Positions 34,480 through 43,273 of a DNA stretch of 64,000 nt are shown in pieces. The notes under the pieces were generated by a model that searched no databases, was not told the DNA's origin, and saw only the letters and a program-made list of their open reading frames with translations. Positions within the stretch are counted from its first letter, which is position 1. Each line of letters starts with the position of its first letter. The DNA comes from Chloroflexota bacterium (GTDB lineage Bacteria; Chloroflexota; UBA11872). Made by a program: the position numbers and the translations under genes. Location of the stretch: contig JAJDZU010000009.1 in NCBI GenBank assembly GCA_022824495.1, positions 124,001 to 188,000 on the forward strand. The letters are read 5' to 3'.

Positions 34480-35769
34480 TCAGTCCTTCGGCAGTCGCGG
34501 CATCCAGTCCGGACGGGGGAGCCTGCCCTCAAAGCTGTAGTACGGATCGTCGCGGTCCAGCGGCAACTGGACCGTCGACGCCGTGGCGGCGGACTTGTAG
34601 ATGGCGCGTGTGAGTTCAACGTGTTGCCGCGCGATGGTCTGCGGGAACGGAACGGGACGCCCTTCGAGTGCGCAACTGGCCCAGAGCCGGCTCTGATGGA
34701 GCTGACTGGGAGCTTCCGGGAAGTCGTCGAGTCCGTCGCCAAGCGCTTCCAGTTCGGCCACCACCCCGGGGGTGTTGGTGGACCCGAACGAGAGCGTGTG
34801 CTTGAACACGCTCTCGCGACCGGAGTTCAGCAGCACCGTCGGCTGTCCCCAGCCCAGGTGTTCGTGAGTCACGACCATTGAGGCGTTCTGGCCCACGAAT
34901 TCCCAACGCGTCTGCTCGGTCCGGGGATGTTCGTGATGCAGCAGGGAGCCCTGCACGATGCCCACGGCGCCGTTGGCATAACGCACCAGCGCCAGGCTGT
35001 AGCTATCGTGCTCGATCTCGCGCAGGAAGCCGCCGGAGTAGGCCGTGACTTCGACGATGGGTGAGCCGAGAGCGAAGAGGAACGGCTCGATGACGTAGCG
35101 GCCGTGGTGAAAGACCGCGCCGCCGCCCTCGGTATCGAACTTCCCGTGCCAACCGCCCATGTAATAGGACTGCTGGTGATACCAGTTGATCTCGATCTTG
35201 GCCACGGCCAGCGGCCCCATAAGGCCGCTCTCGATCGCGCGCCGGGCGTGCTGCAGGCCACGGGTATAGCGGCCGCCGCACTGTGAAACGTACGTCACCC
35301 CGGCCTCTCCGACCGCGGCCAGAATCTCATCCGCCTCCTGCACGCTCTTGGCCATGGGGCCTTCAGTGAATATGTGCTTGCCGGCCCGCGCCGCGGCCAC
35401 CACGGGCACGCCGCGAATGGGCGGGGTGGTGAGAACGGCCACGGCGTCGATTTCGGGATCCTCGAGGAGAGCCTCGTGCCCGTCGTAAGTGCGGATCTGG
35501 TTGTCTGCCGCGGCCTGGGCGTGTTCGGCCATTTGCCTCGCCGCTTTGCGGGACTCCTCATCGCGGGCGTTGATTGCCAGGGCGCGCTGACGGGCGGCCT
35601 CGGCGGTATATGCCTCGTGGATGGCCTCGGCCCGGTCTTCGGCCAGGCTGGGATACAGGTCGGCCGTGGCCACCACCTGGGCCAGGTCGGTCATGCCCGC
35701 GTAGATGTCGGTGTAGAGTCGAGAAATCCCGCCGCAGCCGATGAAGCCGACTTTGAGCTTGCGGTCCAT
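34480..35769 (-). CDS. Gfo/Idh/MocA-family protein with EGP in place of EKP
   Basis: 429 residues, longer than the usual 330-390. The Rossmann loop is GFIGCGGISR near the start; a helical insert of about 50 charged/Ala-rich residues (51-100) follows beta strand 2. The catalytic EKP motif reads EGP near residue 137, and the usual GGGxLxDxGxHxxD segment reads GGGAVFHHGRYVIEPF, so both Lys and the second His are missing. It may bind NAD(P) without the normal oxidoreductase chemistry. Alone on its strand; divergent from the aminotransferase at 35916. Confidence 0.88.
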   Translation of the reverse strand: MDRKLKVGFIGCGGISRLYTDIYAGMTDLAQVVATADLYPSLAEDRAEAIHEAYTAEAARQRALAINARDEESRKAARQMAEHAQAAADNQIRTYDGHEALLEDPEIDAVAVLTTPPIRGVPVVAAARAGKHIFTEGPMAKSVQEADEILAAVGEAGVTYVSQCGGRYTRGLQHARRAIESGLMGPLAVAKIEINWYHQQSYYMGGWHGKFDTEGGGAVFHHGRYVIEPFLFALGSPIVEVTAYSGGFLREIEHDSYSLALVRYANGAVGIVQGSLLHHEHPRTEQTRWEFVGQNASMVVTHEHLGWGQPTVLLNSGRESVFKHTLSFGSTNTPGVVAELEALGDGLDDFPEAPSQLHQSRLWASCALEGRPVPFPQTIARQHVELTRAIYKSAATASTVQLPLDRDDPYYSFEGRLPRPDWMPRLPKD

Positions 35770-35915
35770 GTGCCTGCGCTCCAGCCGATGGGTTGGCGGG
35801 ATGGTATACGAAACAGGGGTAGCTGGCGGCCAGGGCTAAGCGCGCGACGGCGTGGGGGCGTAGCATACGCGCCACACCCCGTTCGGCCGGAGCGGCGGCG
35901 GAAGGAGCTTCAGGC

Positions 35916-37256
35916 ATGTGTGCGCTGGCCCTGCACGGTGGGACGCCCGTCCGAACCGATCCGTATAACGCCTGGCCCGAGTTCGACGAGGCCGAGATCG
36001 AGGCTGTGGTTGCCGCGCTGCGAACCGGCAACTGGGCGTCCGGCGACGGCGACCGAAGCCTGACCAACTTCGAGCGATCGTTCGCGGCTTACCAGGGCGC
36101 CGAATACTGCCTGGCGGTCAGCAGCGGAACCAGCGCGTTGGAAATCGGGCTGCGGGCGTTGCGGCTGCCGCGCGGTTCCGAGGTCATCCTCTCGCCCTAC
36201 ACCTACATGGCCAGCCCGACGGCCGTGCTGAACGTCGGGCTGGTGCCGATCTTCGTGGACATGGATCCCGAGACCTACAACATCGATCCGCGCCTGATCG
36301 AGGCTGCGATTACCGAGCGAACCGGCGCGATCATGACGGTGCACTTCGGGGGGCTGCCCTGCGACATGGGGGCCATTCTCGACATCGCGCACCGGCACGA
36401 CCTGAAAGTGATCGAGGACTCGGCGCACGCTCACGGTTCAACGTGGAACGACAGAGGCCTGGGCACGATCGGCGACGTTGGCTGCTTCAGCCTGGGACCC
36501 GGCAAGAACCTCACGCCAGGCGTTGGCGGCGCGGTCATGACGAACGTCCTGGACATCTATAAGCACGCCATCGCCTACTCCGAAATGGACATCGGTGGAC
36601 GGGAGATGCGATTCGGCGAGATGGACATCGATGCGCCGGCCGCTGAACCCGACGAGTGGTTCCCATATAGCTCGGGCAATCGCCGTCTTGGCGGCGTGCT
36701 GGCGGCTCTGGCCAGCGCCCAACTGGACCGGCTGGAGGGACAGACCCAACGACGCTCCGAGAACGGCAAGTACCTTGCCGAACTGCTCGAAGACGTGGAT
36801 GGGCTGTCGTCGCGTCGCGAGGATCCCTACGTAACGCGCAACGCCAACCACCTGCACATCGTGCGCTACGAGGCCGCGGGTTTTGACGGGCTGCCTCGAG
36901 AACGCTTCGTCGAAGCCATGCAGGCGGAGGGAATCGGAGTCCGGACCGGCTACAGGCGTCCCATGAACCGGGCCGACCTGTTTGGTGATCCCAACGGCGA
37001 ACTATCGCTGGTATGGCCGCGAGGCGATGGTGGACCCGACGTGGACTACGCTTCGATGTCGTGCCCACACGCCGAGCAGGCCTGCGCGTCGGAAGATCTC
37101 TGGGTGACACAGAACATGATGCTCAGCGGACCGCAGGCCATGGAGGAGATTGTGGAAGGAGCCGAAAAGGTCCGCGACAATCTGGTGACGTTGGGCGTGC
37201 CCTTGAGACTCAAGGCCCAAGTCAACGCACGCCGATCCGCCAGACCGCATTACTGA
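35916..37256 (+). CDS. DegT/DnrJ/EryC1/StrS-type aminotransferase
   Basis: 446 residues with the fold-type I PLP layout: D168 (VIEDSAHA) and the Schiff-base lysine K197 (GPGKNLTPGVGG). Relatives transaminate keto sugars of nucleotide-sugar or antibiotic pathways, or dehydrate them. AAGGAGC lies eight bases before ATG. Downstream the importer operon converges (stop at 37271). An amino-sugar role fits the surrounding sugar genes but there is no nucleotide-sugar gene next to it. Confidence 0.92.
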   Translation: MCALALHGGTPVRTDPYNAWPEFDEAEIEAVVAALRTGNWASGDGDRSLTNFERSFAAYQGAEYCLAVSSGTSALEIGLRALRLPRGSEVILSPYTYMASPTAVLNVGLVPIFVDMDPETYNIDPRLIEAAITERTGAIMTVHFGGLPCDMGAILDIAHRHDLKVIEDSAHAHGSTWNDRGLGTIGDVGCFSLGPGKNLTPGVGGAVMTNVLDIYKHAIAYSEMDIGGREMRFGEMDIDAPAAEPDEWFPYSSGNRRLGGVLAALASAQLDRLEGQTQRRSENGKYLAELLEDVDGLSSRREDPYVTRNANHLHIVRYEAAGFDGLPRERFVEAMQAEGIGVRTGYRRPMNRADLFGDPNGELSLVWPRGDGGPDVDYASMSCPHAEQACASEDLWVTQNMMLSGPQAMEEIVEGAEKVRDNLVTLGVPLRLKAQVNARRSARPHY

Positions 37257-37270
37257 CAATTACGCTGGGG

Positions 37271-38278
37271 CTAGCCCTTAATGCCGGTGAGCGTGATACC
37301 GCGGACGAATTGGCGTTGCGCAAAGAAAAACACCACGATGATCGGCACGACGGAGATCATGGCGACGGCCATTTGCAGCGTGTGTAACTGTTCGGTGTAC
37401 TGGCCGGCGGCGAAGTAGCGCAACCCAACTGGCAAGGTGATTCGTTCGGGCGAATTAAGCACGATGAGCGGAAGAAAGAACTCGTTCCAGTTTCCAATGA
37501 AGGAAAGGGCCGCAACGGTTGCAATTGCGGGCTTGGACAGGGGCAGGATTACCCGAAACAGGATTCCGATGCGAGAGGCCCCATCTGTTCGGGCGGCCTC
37601 GTCGAGTTCAATGGGAATTGTCATGAAAAACTGCCGCAAAATGAAAATGTAGAAGGCGCCGCCTCCTAGTCCGGGCACAATCAGTGGCCAGAGTGTGTCA
37701 ATCCAGCTGAGTTCGCGAAAGATGATGACCACGGGAATGATGGTGACGTGCAGAGGAAGCATCATTGTTGAAAGCAAGACCATGAAAATGACTCTATTGC
37801 CAGGGAAGTCCAGTCGAGCGAACCCATAGGCGACAACGCAGCTCACAAAGGTGCCAACGGTCACTCCTATGAACGTGACAATGAATGAGTTGAAAAGCCA
37901 CCACGGAACAGGATGGTGCTGCCACACATACGAGTAGTTCTCCCAGGCTGGGGGGAACGGCCAGAACAAGTCAGGGTCATAGACTTGGCTGGTGGTCATC
38001 AAGGACCAACGCACCATATAGATAAACGGAATCGCATACATCACGCTGCCGCCTAAGAGCAGCAAATAGATCAGTGCCCTGGTCAGCGCGCGAACTACCC
38101 GAACGGCATTTGACCGTACGGTGATCGGCTCGCCCCCGTAGGCGGTTTGTCCCGAATTCCCAACTGGAGCAGACAGGCCGGTGGCGAGGCCTGCACTCGC
38201 GGTCGACTCGGCCGAGTGCGAACGCGCGGATACCGAGATTGGCGGTGGGGTGGCGAGCACCGGCGCGTCGTTAGTCAT
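37271..38278 (-). CDS. ABC sugar importer permease, MalG type (second copy)
   Basis: 335 residues, with a 60-residue Ser/Ala/Pro-rich N-terminal extension before the first membrane segment, then six segments, EAA motif ELDEAARTDGAS near 231-242, and the C-terminal GITLTGIKG. It resembles its neighbour at 38340-39254 through most of its length, so the operon has two MalG-like permeases. Codon third positions look less GC-rich here than in the neighbouring genes. Last gene of the operon, 61 bases after the first MalG copy. GAGGA precedes the ATG. Confidence 0.92.
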   Translation of the reverse strand: MTNDAPVLATPPPISVSARSHSAESTASAGLATGLSAPVGNSGQTAYGGEPITVRSNAVRVVRALTRALIYLLLLGGSVMYAIPFIYMVRWSLMTTSQVYDPDLFWPFPPAWENYSYVWQHHPVPWWLFNSFIVTFIGVTVGTFVSCVVAYGFARLDFPGNRVIFMVLLSTMMLPLHVTIIPVVIIFRELSWIDTLWPLIVPGLGGGAFYIFILRQFFMTIPIELDEAARTDGASRIGILFRVILPLSKPAIATVAALSFIGNWNEFFLPLIVLNSPERITLPVGLRYFAAGQYTEQLHTLQMAVAMISVVPIIVVFFFAQRQFVRGITLTGIKG

Positions 38279-38339
38279 TTGATTCCTCGCGTCGAAACAG
38301 CATGAACAAACACGGTTCCGCGCAGCAAGTCGTCGAAAC

Positions 38340-39254
38340 CTAGCCCTTGATACCCGTCAGTGCAATCCCGCGAATGAAGTGCTTCTGCGCGAAGAAGAAC
38401 AGGATCACCACGGGCGCTACGGCAATCAGGGCAATGGCCATCTGCAGATGTAGCCGCTGCGCCTCGTACTGCCCGGCCTGCAGCCAGCGCATCCCCACGG
38501 CCAACGTCAGGCGCTCAGAGGACTGCAAGACGATCAGCGGGAAGAAGAAGTCGTTCCAGTGGCTTATGAAGGAAAACACGGCCACGGTGGCGACGGCGGG
38601 TTTCGAAAGCGGCATGATGACGGTCCAGAAGACGCGCATACGCGATGCGCCATCAATTTGAGCCGCCTCGTCGAGTTCCAGCGGGAGAGTCAAGAAGAAC
38701 TGGCGTAGAAGGAATATGTAGAACGGCGCGCCACCAAGCAGGGGGACGATCAGCGGCAACAGCGTGTCCAGCCAATTGAGTTCTCGGAAAAGAATGACCT
38801 GGGGAATGATCGTCACGTGCTGCGGCAGCATCATCGTGGAAATCACAATGAGAAAGAGAATGCGATTGCCAGGAAATCTCAATCGGGCGAACCCAAAGGC
38901 GACGAGTGCGCTAATAAAGGTCCCAACGGTTACGCCAATAAACGACACGATGGTGCTGTTGGTGATCCACCAAAGCACCGGCCCTACCTGCCACACATCC
39001 GTGTAGTTGTTCCACGCGGGAGGGTTCGGCACCAGGGGCTGCGGAACCACGTAGAACATGTCGAGGCTCATCAGCGAGGCCCTGATCATCCAGAGGAATG
39101 GAATCGCGTACATGATGCTGGCGCCGATGAGGATGACGTAGTACACGGTGCGCAGCAGCAATTGCAGCGCCTGGACGCGCCGGGATCGGATCGTTCGGCC
39201 GCCGGACGGCACCGCCGCTGAGGCTAGGCCGGTCTCTACCGTTCGTGCAGTCAT
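38340..39254 (-). CDS. ABC sugar importer permease, MalG type (first copy)
   Basis: 304 residues, six membrane segments, EAA motif ELDEAAQIDGAS near 200-211, closing GIALTGIKG. Its start is three bases after the stop of the MalF-type gene, so the two are coupled and it is the standard channel partner. The next gene is its paralogue. CUT1-family importer without ATPase gene in the operon. Confidence 0.93.
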   Translation of the reverse strand: MTARTVETGLASAAVPSGGRTIRSRRVQALQLLLRTVYYVILIGASIMYAIPFLWMIRASLMSLDMFYVVPQPLVPNPPAWNNYTDVWQVGPVLWWITNSTIVSFIGVTVGTFISALVAFGFARLRFPGNRILFLIVISTMMLPQHVTIIPQVILFRELNWLDTLLPLIVPLLGGAPFYIFLLRQFFLTLPLELDEAAQIDGASRMRVFWTVIMPLSKPAVATVAVFSFISHWNDFFFPLIVLQSSERLTLAVGMRWLQAGQYEAQRLHLQMAIALIAVAPVVILFFFAQKHFIRGIALTGIKG

Positions 39255-39257
39255 GGC

Positions 39258-40145
39258 TTAGCGCTCCGCGGAGCCTTCGTAATAGACCCAACGACGTGCA
39301 ACACCGAACTGAATGACCGTGAATACCAGGATGATGACGAACAGTACCCAGGCGATGGCCGATGCGTAGCCCATCTGGAAGTACTCGAACCCGGTGCGAT
39401 AGAGATGCAAAAGAATGAACAGCGTCGAATCACGAGGACCGCCGTTCGTCACGATCAGCGCCTGCGTAAACACCTGCCAGGATCCGATGATCTGCAGCAC
39501 GGCCGTGAGGAAAATGGCGGGCGTCATCATCGGTACAGTCACATGCCACATCTTGCGAATGACACCCGCGCCGTCAACGCTCGCGGCCTCGTAAAGATGC
39601 TGCGGGATGCCTTGCAGCGCAGCCAGGTAGATGATCATCGTGGTGCCCAGCCCCCAAAAACTCATGAGGATCAGGGCTGGCATGGCCCAAGTTGAACTGG
39701 TCAGCCAGTTGGGACCGTCGATACCTACGATTCCCAGGAACTGATTCACCAGGCCATTTGGCTGGAGGAGGAGAATCCACAGGTAGGCCGTGGCAACGCC
39801 TGCTGTTACCGACGGCAGATAGAAGGCCGTGCGGTAGATCGGCTGACCTTTGACCTTTTGATTTAGCAGAATTGCTACGAAGAATGCCATGACCATGATT
39901 CCTGGTACATGAACTGCCGTGTAGTACAGGGTGTTAATAATGCTGCGTATAAATTTGGGATCGTCGGTAAAGAGTCTCACGTAGTTGTCTGCTCCGACCC
40001 ACTCCGGCAAGCCAATGAACCGGTAGTTCGTGAAGCTCAGAAAAATCGATGCAATGAATGGTCCCAACGTGAACCAAAGAAACGTTATGAGCCAGGGCGC
40101 GATGAAGAGCAGTCCGCTCCAGCGTTGCCATCGAGTCGTGCGCAA
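39258..40145 (-). CDS. ABC sugar importer permease, MalF type
   Basis: 295 residues, six membrane segments, EAA motif HLYEAASVDGAG near 199-210. TTG 40145 is the start and follows GAGGAC. It resembles the MalF-type protein at 5899-6855, including the LNQKVKGQPIYR and FWGLGTTMIIYLAALQG regions, so the two importers are related. It lies 98 bases after the binding-protein gene with a strong hairpin between. Confidence 0.93.
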   Translation of the reverse strand: MRTTRWQRWSGLLFIAPWLITFLWFTLGPFIASIFLSFTNYRFIGLPEWVGADNYVRLFTDDPKFIRSIINTLYYTAVHVPGIMVMAFFVAILLNQKVKGQPIYRTAFYLPSVTAGVATAYLWILLLQPNGLVNQFLGIVGIDGPNWLTSSTWAMPALILMSFWGLGTTMIIYLAALQGIPQHLYEAASVDGAGVIRKMWHVTVPMMTPAIFLTAVLQIIGSWQVFTQALIVTNGGPRDSTLFILLHLYRTGFEYFQMGYASAIAWVLFVIILVFTVIQFGVARRWVYYEGSAER

Positions 40146-40166
40146 AGTGTCCTCAGTTCACAGGCG

Positions 40167-40201
40167 GTCGGGCGGGCGCCGGGATTTGGCGCCCGCCCGA
40201 C
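40167..40201 (-). promoter_or_regulatory. Intercistronic hairpin between binding-protein and permease genes (second operon)
   Basis: Perfect 14-base-pair inverted repeat (GTCGGGCGGGCGCC and its complement) with a seven-base loop, 42 bases after the binding-protein stop, no U-run. Same position and make-up as the hairpin at 6929-6961. Probably sets a low permease to binding-protein ratio. Confidence 0.75.
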
Positions 40202-40243
40202 ACATCCACGTCATTCAATGGTTTGAACGAGCGTGAATCGTAC

Positions 40244-41779
40244 CTATTGCAACGTGGCCAGGTGCTTGTCGCAAGCGGCCTGGGCGTTCAGCAGAGCCTC
40301 GCGGGCGGGAATCTCGCCGACGATCGCAGGCTGCGTTTCGTCGTGCAGGATGTTCCACCACTGGGCCCAACCGCTGAAGAACATGAGGCCGTAGGCGTCC
40401 GGGCTCAGGAAGTGGTCCCGGATCAGGTTCATGCTGCGCGGCATTCCTGGCTGGAAGCCAAGATACCGGTCGCTGTTGATGGTGGCGCGGTGCATGGGAA
40501 TCGCCCCACGCCCGTCGGCGACCAGACCCTGGAAATACTCACCCGCGATGAACGACGTGAGGATGACCGAGGCCTCGACCGTGCCGTGCTCGAGTGCCTT
40601 GACCGTGATGAAGTGACCCAACTCGTTGGTGGAGTAGGCAACCTCGCCGGTCGGCGATCGTGGCGACGGCATGTTGTCCCACTCGAAACGGCCGCCGACT
40701 CGAAGCTTGCGACCGCCGGGGCCGTGAATGCCACCGGGCTCCATGCCGATCTTGCCGGTCGCGAACGGCGCCGTGATGCCTTCGGTCAGCAACTGCGACA
40801 GTTCGCCGAGGGGAACGCCTACGCCCTCTTCGTACGTGGCGTTGACGTACCACTCGAACGCCTCGAGTCCGCCTTCGGTGGCGAAACCGGACGCCGGCGC
40901 CGGGCGAGTGCGCTCCGTGAAGAGCCAGCCGCCGTTGGCGCTGATCAGGGGCAGCCAGCGGAACTCGCCGCCTGTCCCGTGGTGCAGACCGTACTCATTG
41001 GTGTCAGCGTTGGTGAGCTGACGGGCAGCTTCCAACTGCGAGTCCCAGGTCCAGTCGGCCGTCGGGGCTTCCACGCCATCGTTATCGAACTTGTCGATGT
41101 TGTAGACGTAGCCGTTGACGCCCGACATGAAGGGCATGCCGTACAGCACCCCATCGATGTCCAGGTTCTGGAGGCTCGGGTCGTTCGGGTTTTCGCGAGA
41201 CAGGATCAGGTAGTCGTCAAGGTCGATGCCGGCCTTGTCAACGTGGTCCTGGAGCTGTACGAGACCCGGCGCGAACTCGCGCATCCGGGCGCCGTTCAGC
41301 ACAACCACGTCACCAACGGTACCGGCCGCGAACATGATGTTCACTTTGTCGCGGTAGAACCCTGGCGGGATGGGAATGAGGTCGTACTTGATGTTGGGGA
41401 ACTGCTTGTCGAATTCCTCCAACCCGGCCTTCATGGTTTCCCAGCGCGTCCCAGCCGCCCAGTAGTTCATGAACTGGATCGGCTCGGTCGGCTCCATCTG
41501 CGTTGGGGCCTCGACCATGACTTCCCTGGTCACGACCTTTTCGACCTCAACGACCTTCTGGACTTCGACCGGAACTTCCTTCACGACTTCTTTGGTAACG
41601 ATCTGCTGAACCGGAACTTCCTTCTCGACGATCGTCTCGACCGGAACTTCCTTCTCGACGATCTTCTCGACCTCGACCACCTGGGTCTCCCCACAGGCCG
41701 CGAGGATCGCTGCCGAGGCTCCGAGGGAACCGACCCCCAGGGCGCGGATGACCTTACGTCGTGTTACTGGACCGCTCAT
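40244..41779 (-). CDS. Sugar-binding lipoprotein of second ABC importer (Tat signal, long stalk)
   Basis: 511 residues. Tat motif TRRKVIR at 6-12, lipobox LAAC with Cys29, an EVPVE stalk at residues 34-91, then a type 1 extracellular solute-binding domain starting at IQFMNYW. GGGGAGG upstream fixes ATG 41779 against the longer frame to 41815. First gene of the operon that continues with MalF and two MalG-type permeases. It resembles the binding protein at 6978-8609 mostly in signal and stalk. Sugar unknown. Confidence 0.93.
   Translation of the reverse strand: MSGPVTRRKVIRALGVGSLGASAAILAACGETQVVEVEKIVEKEVPVETIVEKEVPVQQIVTKEVVKEVPVEVQKVVEVEKVVTREVMVEAPTQMEPTEPIQFMNYWAAGTRWETMKAGLEEFDKQFPNIKYDLIPIPPGFYRDKVNIMFAAGTVGDVVVLNGARMREFAPGLVQLQDHVDKAGIDLDDYLILSRENPNDPSLQNLDIDGVLYGMPFMSGVNGYVYNIDKFDNDGVEAPTADWTWDSQLEAARQLTNADTNEYGLHHGTGGEFRWLPLISANGGWLFTERTRPAPASGFATEGGLEAFEWYVNATYEEGVGVPLGELSQLLTEGITAPFATGKIGMEPGGIHGPGGRKLRVGGRFEWDNMPSPRSPTGEVAYSTNELGHFITVKALEHGTVEASVILTSFIAGEYFQGLVADGRGAIPMHRATINSDRYLGFQPGMPRSMNLIRDHFLSPDAYGLMFFSGWAQWWNILHDETQPAIVGEIPAREALLNAQAACDKHLATLQ
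41507..41680 (-). repeat. Repetitive stalk-coding segment (EVPVE repeats), second copy
   Basis: Encodes residues 34-91 of the second binding protein, with units such as VEKEVPVETI and KEVPVEVQKV, ending in VVTREVMVEAP exactly as in the first. On the plus strand the unit around GACCGGAACTTCCTT is repeated. Confidence 0.75.
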
Positions 41780-41902
41780 GAAACCTCCCCGCATCGGTGG
41801 ATCTACGCGACGCACAACGACATGTCGCTAGTCCGCCTAATGCAAAATCCTTCGACCGCGCGGCTGGACGTCAACCGCACAAGTCGCCATTAACGCGCTT
41901 TG

Positions 41903-41930
41903 TTTATCACTCGCCCCAAAAGCCTGTCAA
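41903..41930 (-). promoter_or_regulatory. Candidate promoter of second importer operon
   Basis: On the minus strand TTGACA (41930-41925) is followed after 16 bases by GATAAA (41908-41903). The -35 is a perfect consensus, the -10 four of six. It would give a 5' leader of about 115 bases before 41779. The nearby 9-base direct repeat GCGTTCGAT at 41946-41954 and 41955-41963 lies just upstream of the -35 and could be a regulator site. Confidence 0.5.
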
Positions 41931-42001
41931 ACGGTTGGCGGCAGCGCGTTCGATGCGTTCGATGCCTTCGGGTTCGTTCGTTTCCGGCGGGCGGCTCCGG
42001 T

Positions 42002-43207
42002 CTAGCGCTTCGTGCCCAGGTTCTGCGTGGCGCAATACGCCGACGTATGCCTACAGGCTTCAGGCCGTTCCTGCTCGTCACGCAGGCGGCCGCCGACCGA
42101 GGTCATGCGCAGGAACATGCCGACGGGCGGGGATTCCAACGCGATGGTGTTCTCCTTGGCGGAGGTGATCGTCAAGCTGTTGGCTTCCCAGTCCTGCTGA
42201 TAGACCACGGCGACAGCCTGGTCGTCGGTCAACATGGCGTAAATGCGCGTGAAGTCCGGCCGCACGGCCACCATTTGCGGAGAAAGTCCCACGCGGATGT
42301 GGGCCAGGGCCCGCAGCTCGGCCGTGTCCACGACCTGCACGAAGTTGTCGTCGGCGTGGCCGGTGTAGGCATAGCTGCCGTCGTAGGTAAAGGTGCCGAG
42401 GATCGGTTCGGTGCCGGTCTGGAAGCGCTTGACCAGTTCCAGGGCCGAGGGCTCGTAGACGGCCACGGTGTGCTTGCCGGCCTCCTGGACCCAGATGGAG
42501 CCGTCCGGCGAGGTCGTGAGCCGCGTCGGATGCCCACCCTTCTTAGACTCGGCGGTCGCGAGCACGGCGCCGCTGCTGGGATCGAGGCTGACGACGCGGT
42601 CGCCTTCGCCGGTGGGATAGATGAAGCGCTCGACGCCGTCGGCGTCGATGCTGAGGTCGGCGTCGGCCAGGACGCCGCCGTGCAGCGGAATGTCGCTGAA
42701 CGTGTTGGTGACCTCATGCGTTGACGTGTCGACGGTGAGCACCTCCCCGGCGGCCGTCTTGCTGACGAGCAGGCTGCCGTCCTGGCGGGCCTTGCCGAGA
42801 AAGACACCCTCGGCCTCGCTGCCCAGCGGAACGCGGTTGCTGACCGTCAGGGAGTCGACGTCGAGCGTAATGAGCTCGGCGCTACCGGCGTTGAGAGTGC
42901 CGAGCCAGAGGTGGCGGCCGTCGAAGAAATTGTTGTCGTCGTTCCAGGCCCAAGTGGCGAGGCCCTCGACGTCGCCGGTGCGGGTCACTTCCTCGGTGAG
43001 AATGTCGATGGCGGTGACGTGGGGTGAGCTGTTGCTGAAGACCAGGATCTCGCCAGCGTCGCCAACGGGAGCTTCGGCGCTTTCGCCGGCCGCGCCGCCG
43101 GGGGAACTCTCGGGGCCGCCCTCACCGCAGGCGGCAGCAAAGATGGCCATACCGAGGCCGCCCATGCCGGCCAGGACTCGTCGTCGCGGAAGCTGTGGTG
43201 TGGTCAT
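42002..43207 (-). CDS. Tat-exported beta-propeller lipoprotein, copy A
   Basis: 401 residues. LPRRRVLAGMGG twin-arginine signal and a Cys at residue 27 (AAAC) mark a Tat lipoprotein; the mature part has seven-ish YVTN-like blades (for example LTTSPDGSIWVQEAG, FTYDGSYAYTGHADD) and ends in a Cys-pair tail (ACRHTSAYC). No enzyme motif is seen; propellers of this type bind metabolites or redox cofactors. About nine in ten mature residues are the same as in copy B, encoded 66 bases upstream. SD AAAGGA fits ATG 43207. Same strand as the importer operon, but a promoter candidate separates them. Confidence 0.88.
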   Translation of the reverse strand: MTTPQLPRRRVLAGMGGLGMAIFAAACGEGGPESSPGGAAGESAEAPVGDAGEILVFSNSSPHVTAIDILTEEVTRTGDVEGLATWAWNDDNNFFDGRHLWLGTLNAGSAELITLDVDSLTVSNRVPLGSEAEGVFLGKARQDGSLLVSKTAAGEVLTVDTSTHEVTNTFSDIPLHGGVLADADLSIDADGVERFIYPTGEGDRVVSLDPSSGAVLATAESKKGGHPTRLTTSPDGSIWVQEAGKHTVAVYEPSALELVKRFQTGTEPILGTFTYDGSYAYTGHADDNFVQVVDTAELRALAHIRVGLSPQMVAVRPDFTRIYAMLTDDQAVAVVYQQDWEANSLTITSAKENTIALESPPVGMFLRMTSVGGRLRDEQERPEACRHTSAYCATQNLGTKR

Positions 43208-43273
43208 TGCTTCAGTCCTTTCACAGCTGAGCCCCTGCTCGTACGTCGGCGGCCAAAGCCGGCCGGCTCTGGC

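Noticed and set aside
40223-41893. 556-codon open frame on the plus strand
   Set aside because: Antisense to the second sugar-binding lipoprotein; its repeated Asn/Asp/Leu-rich part is only the complement of the stalk repeats.
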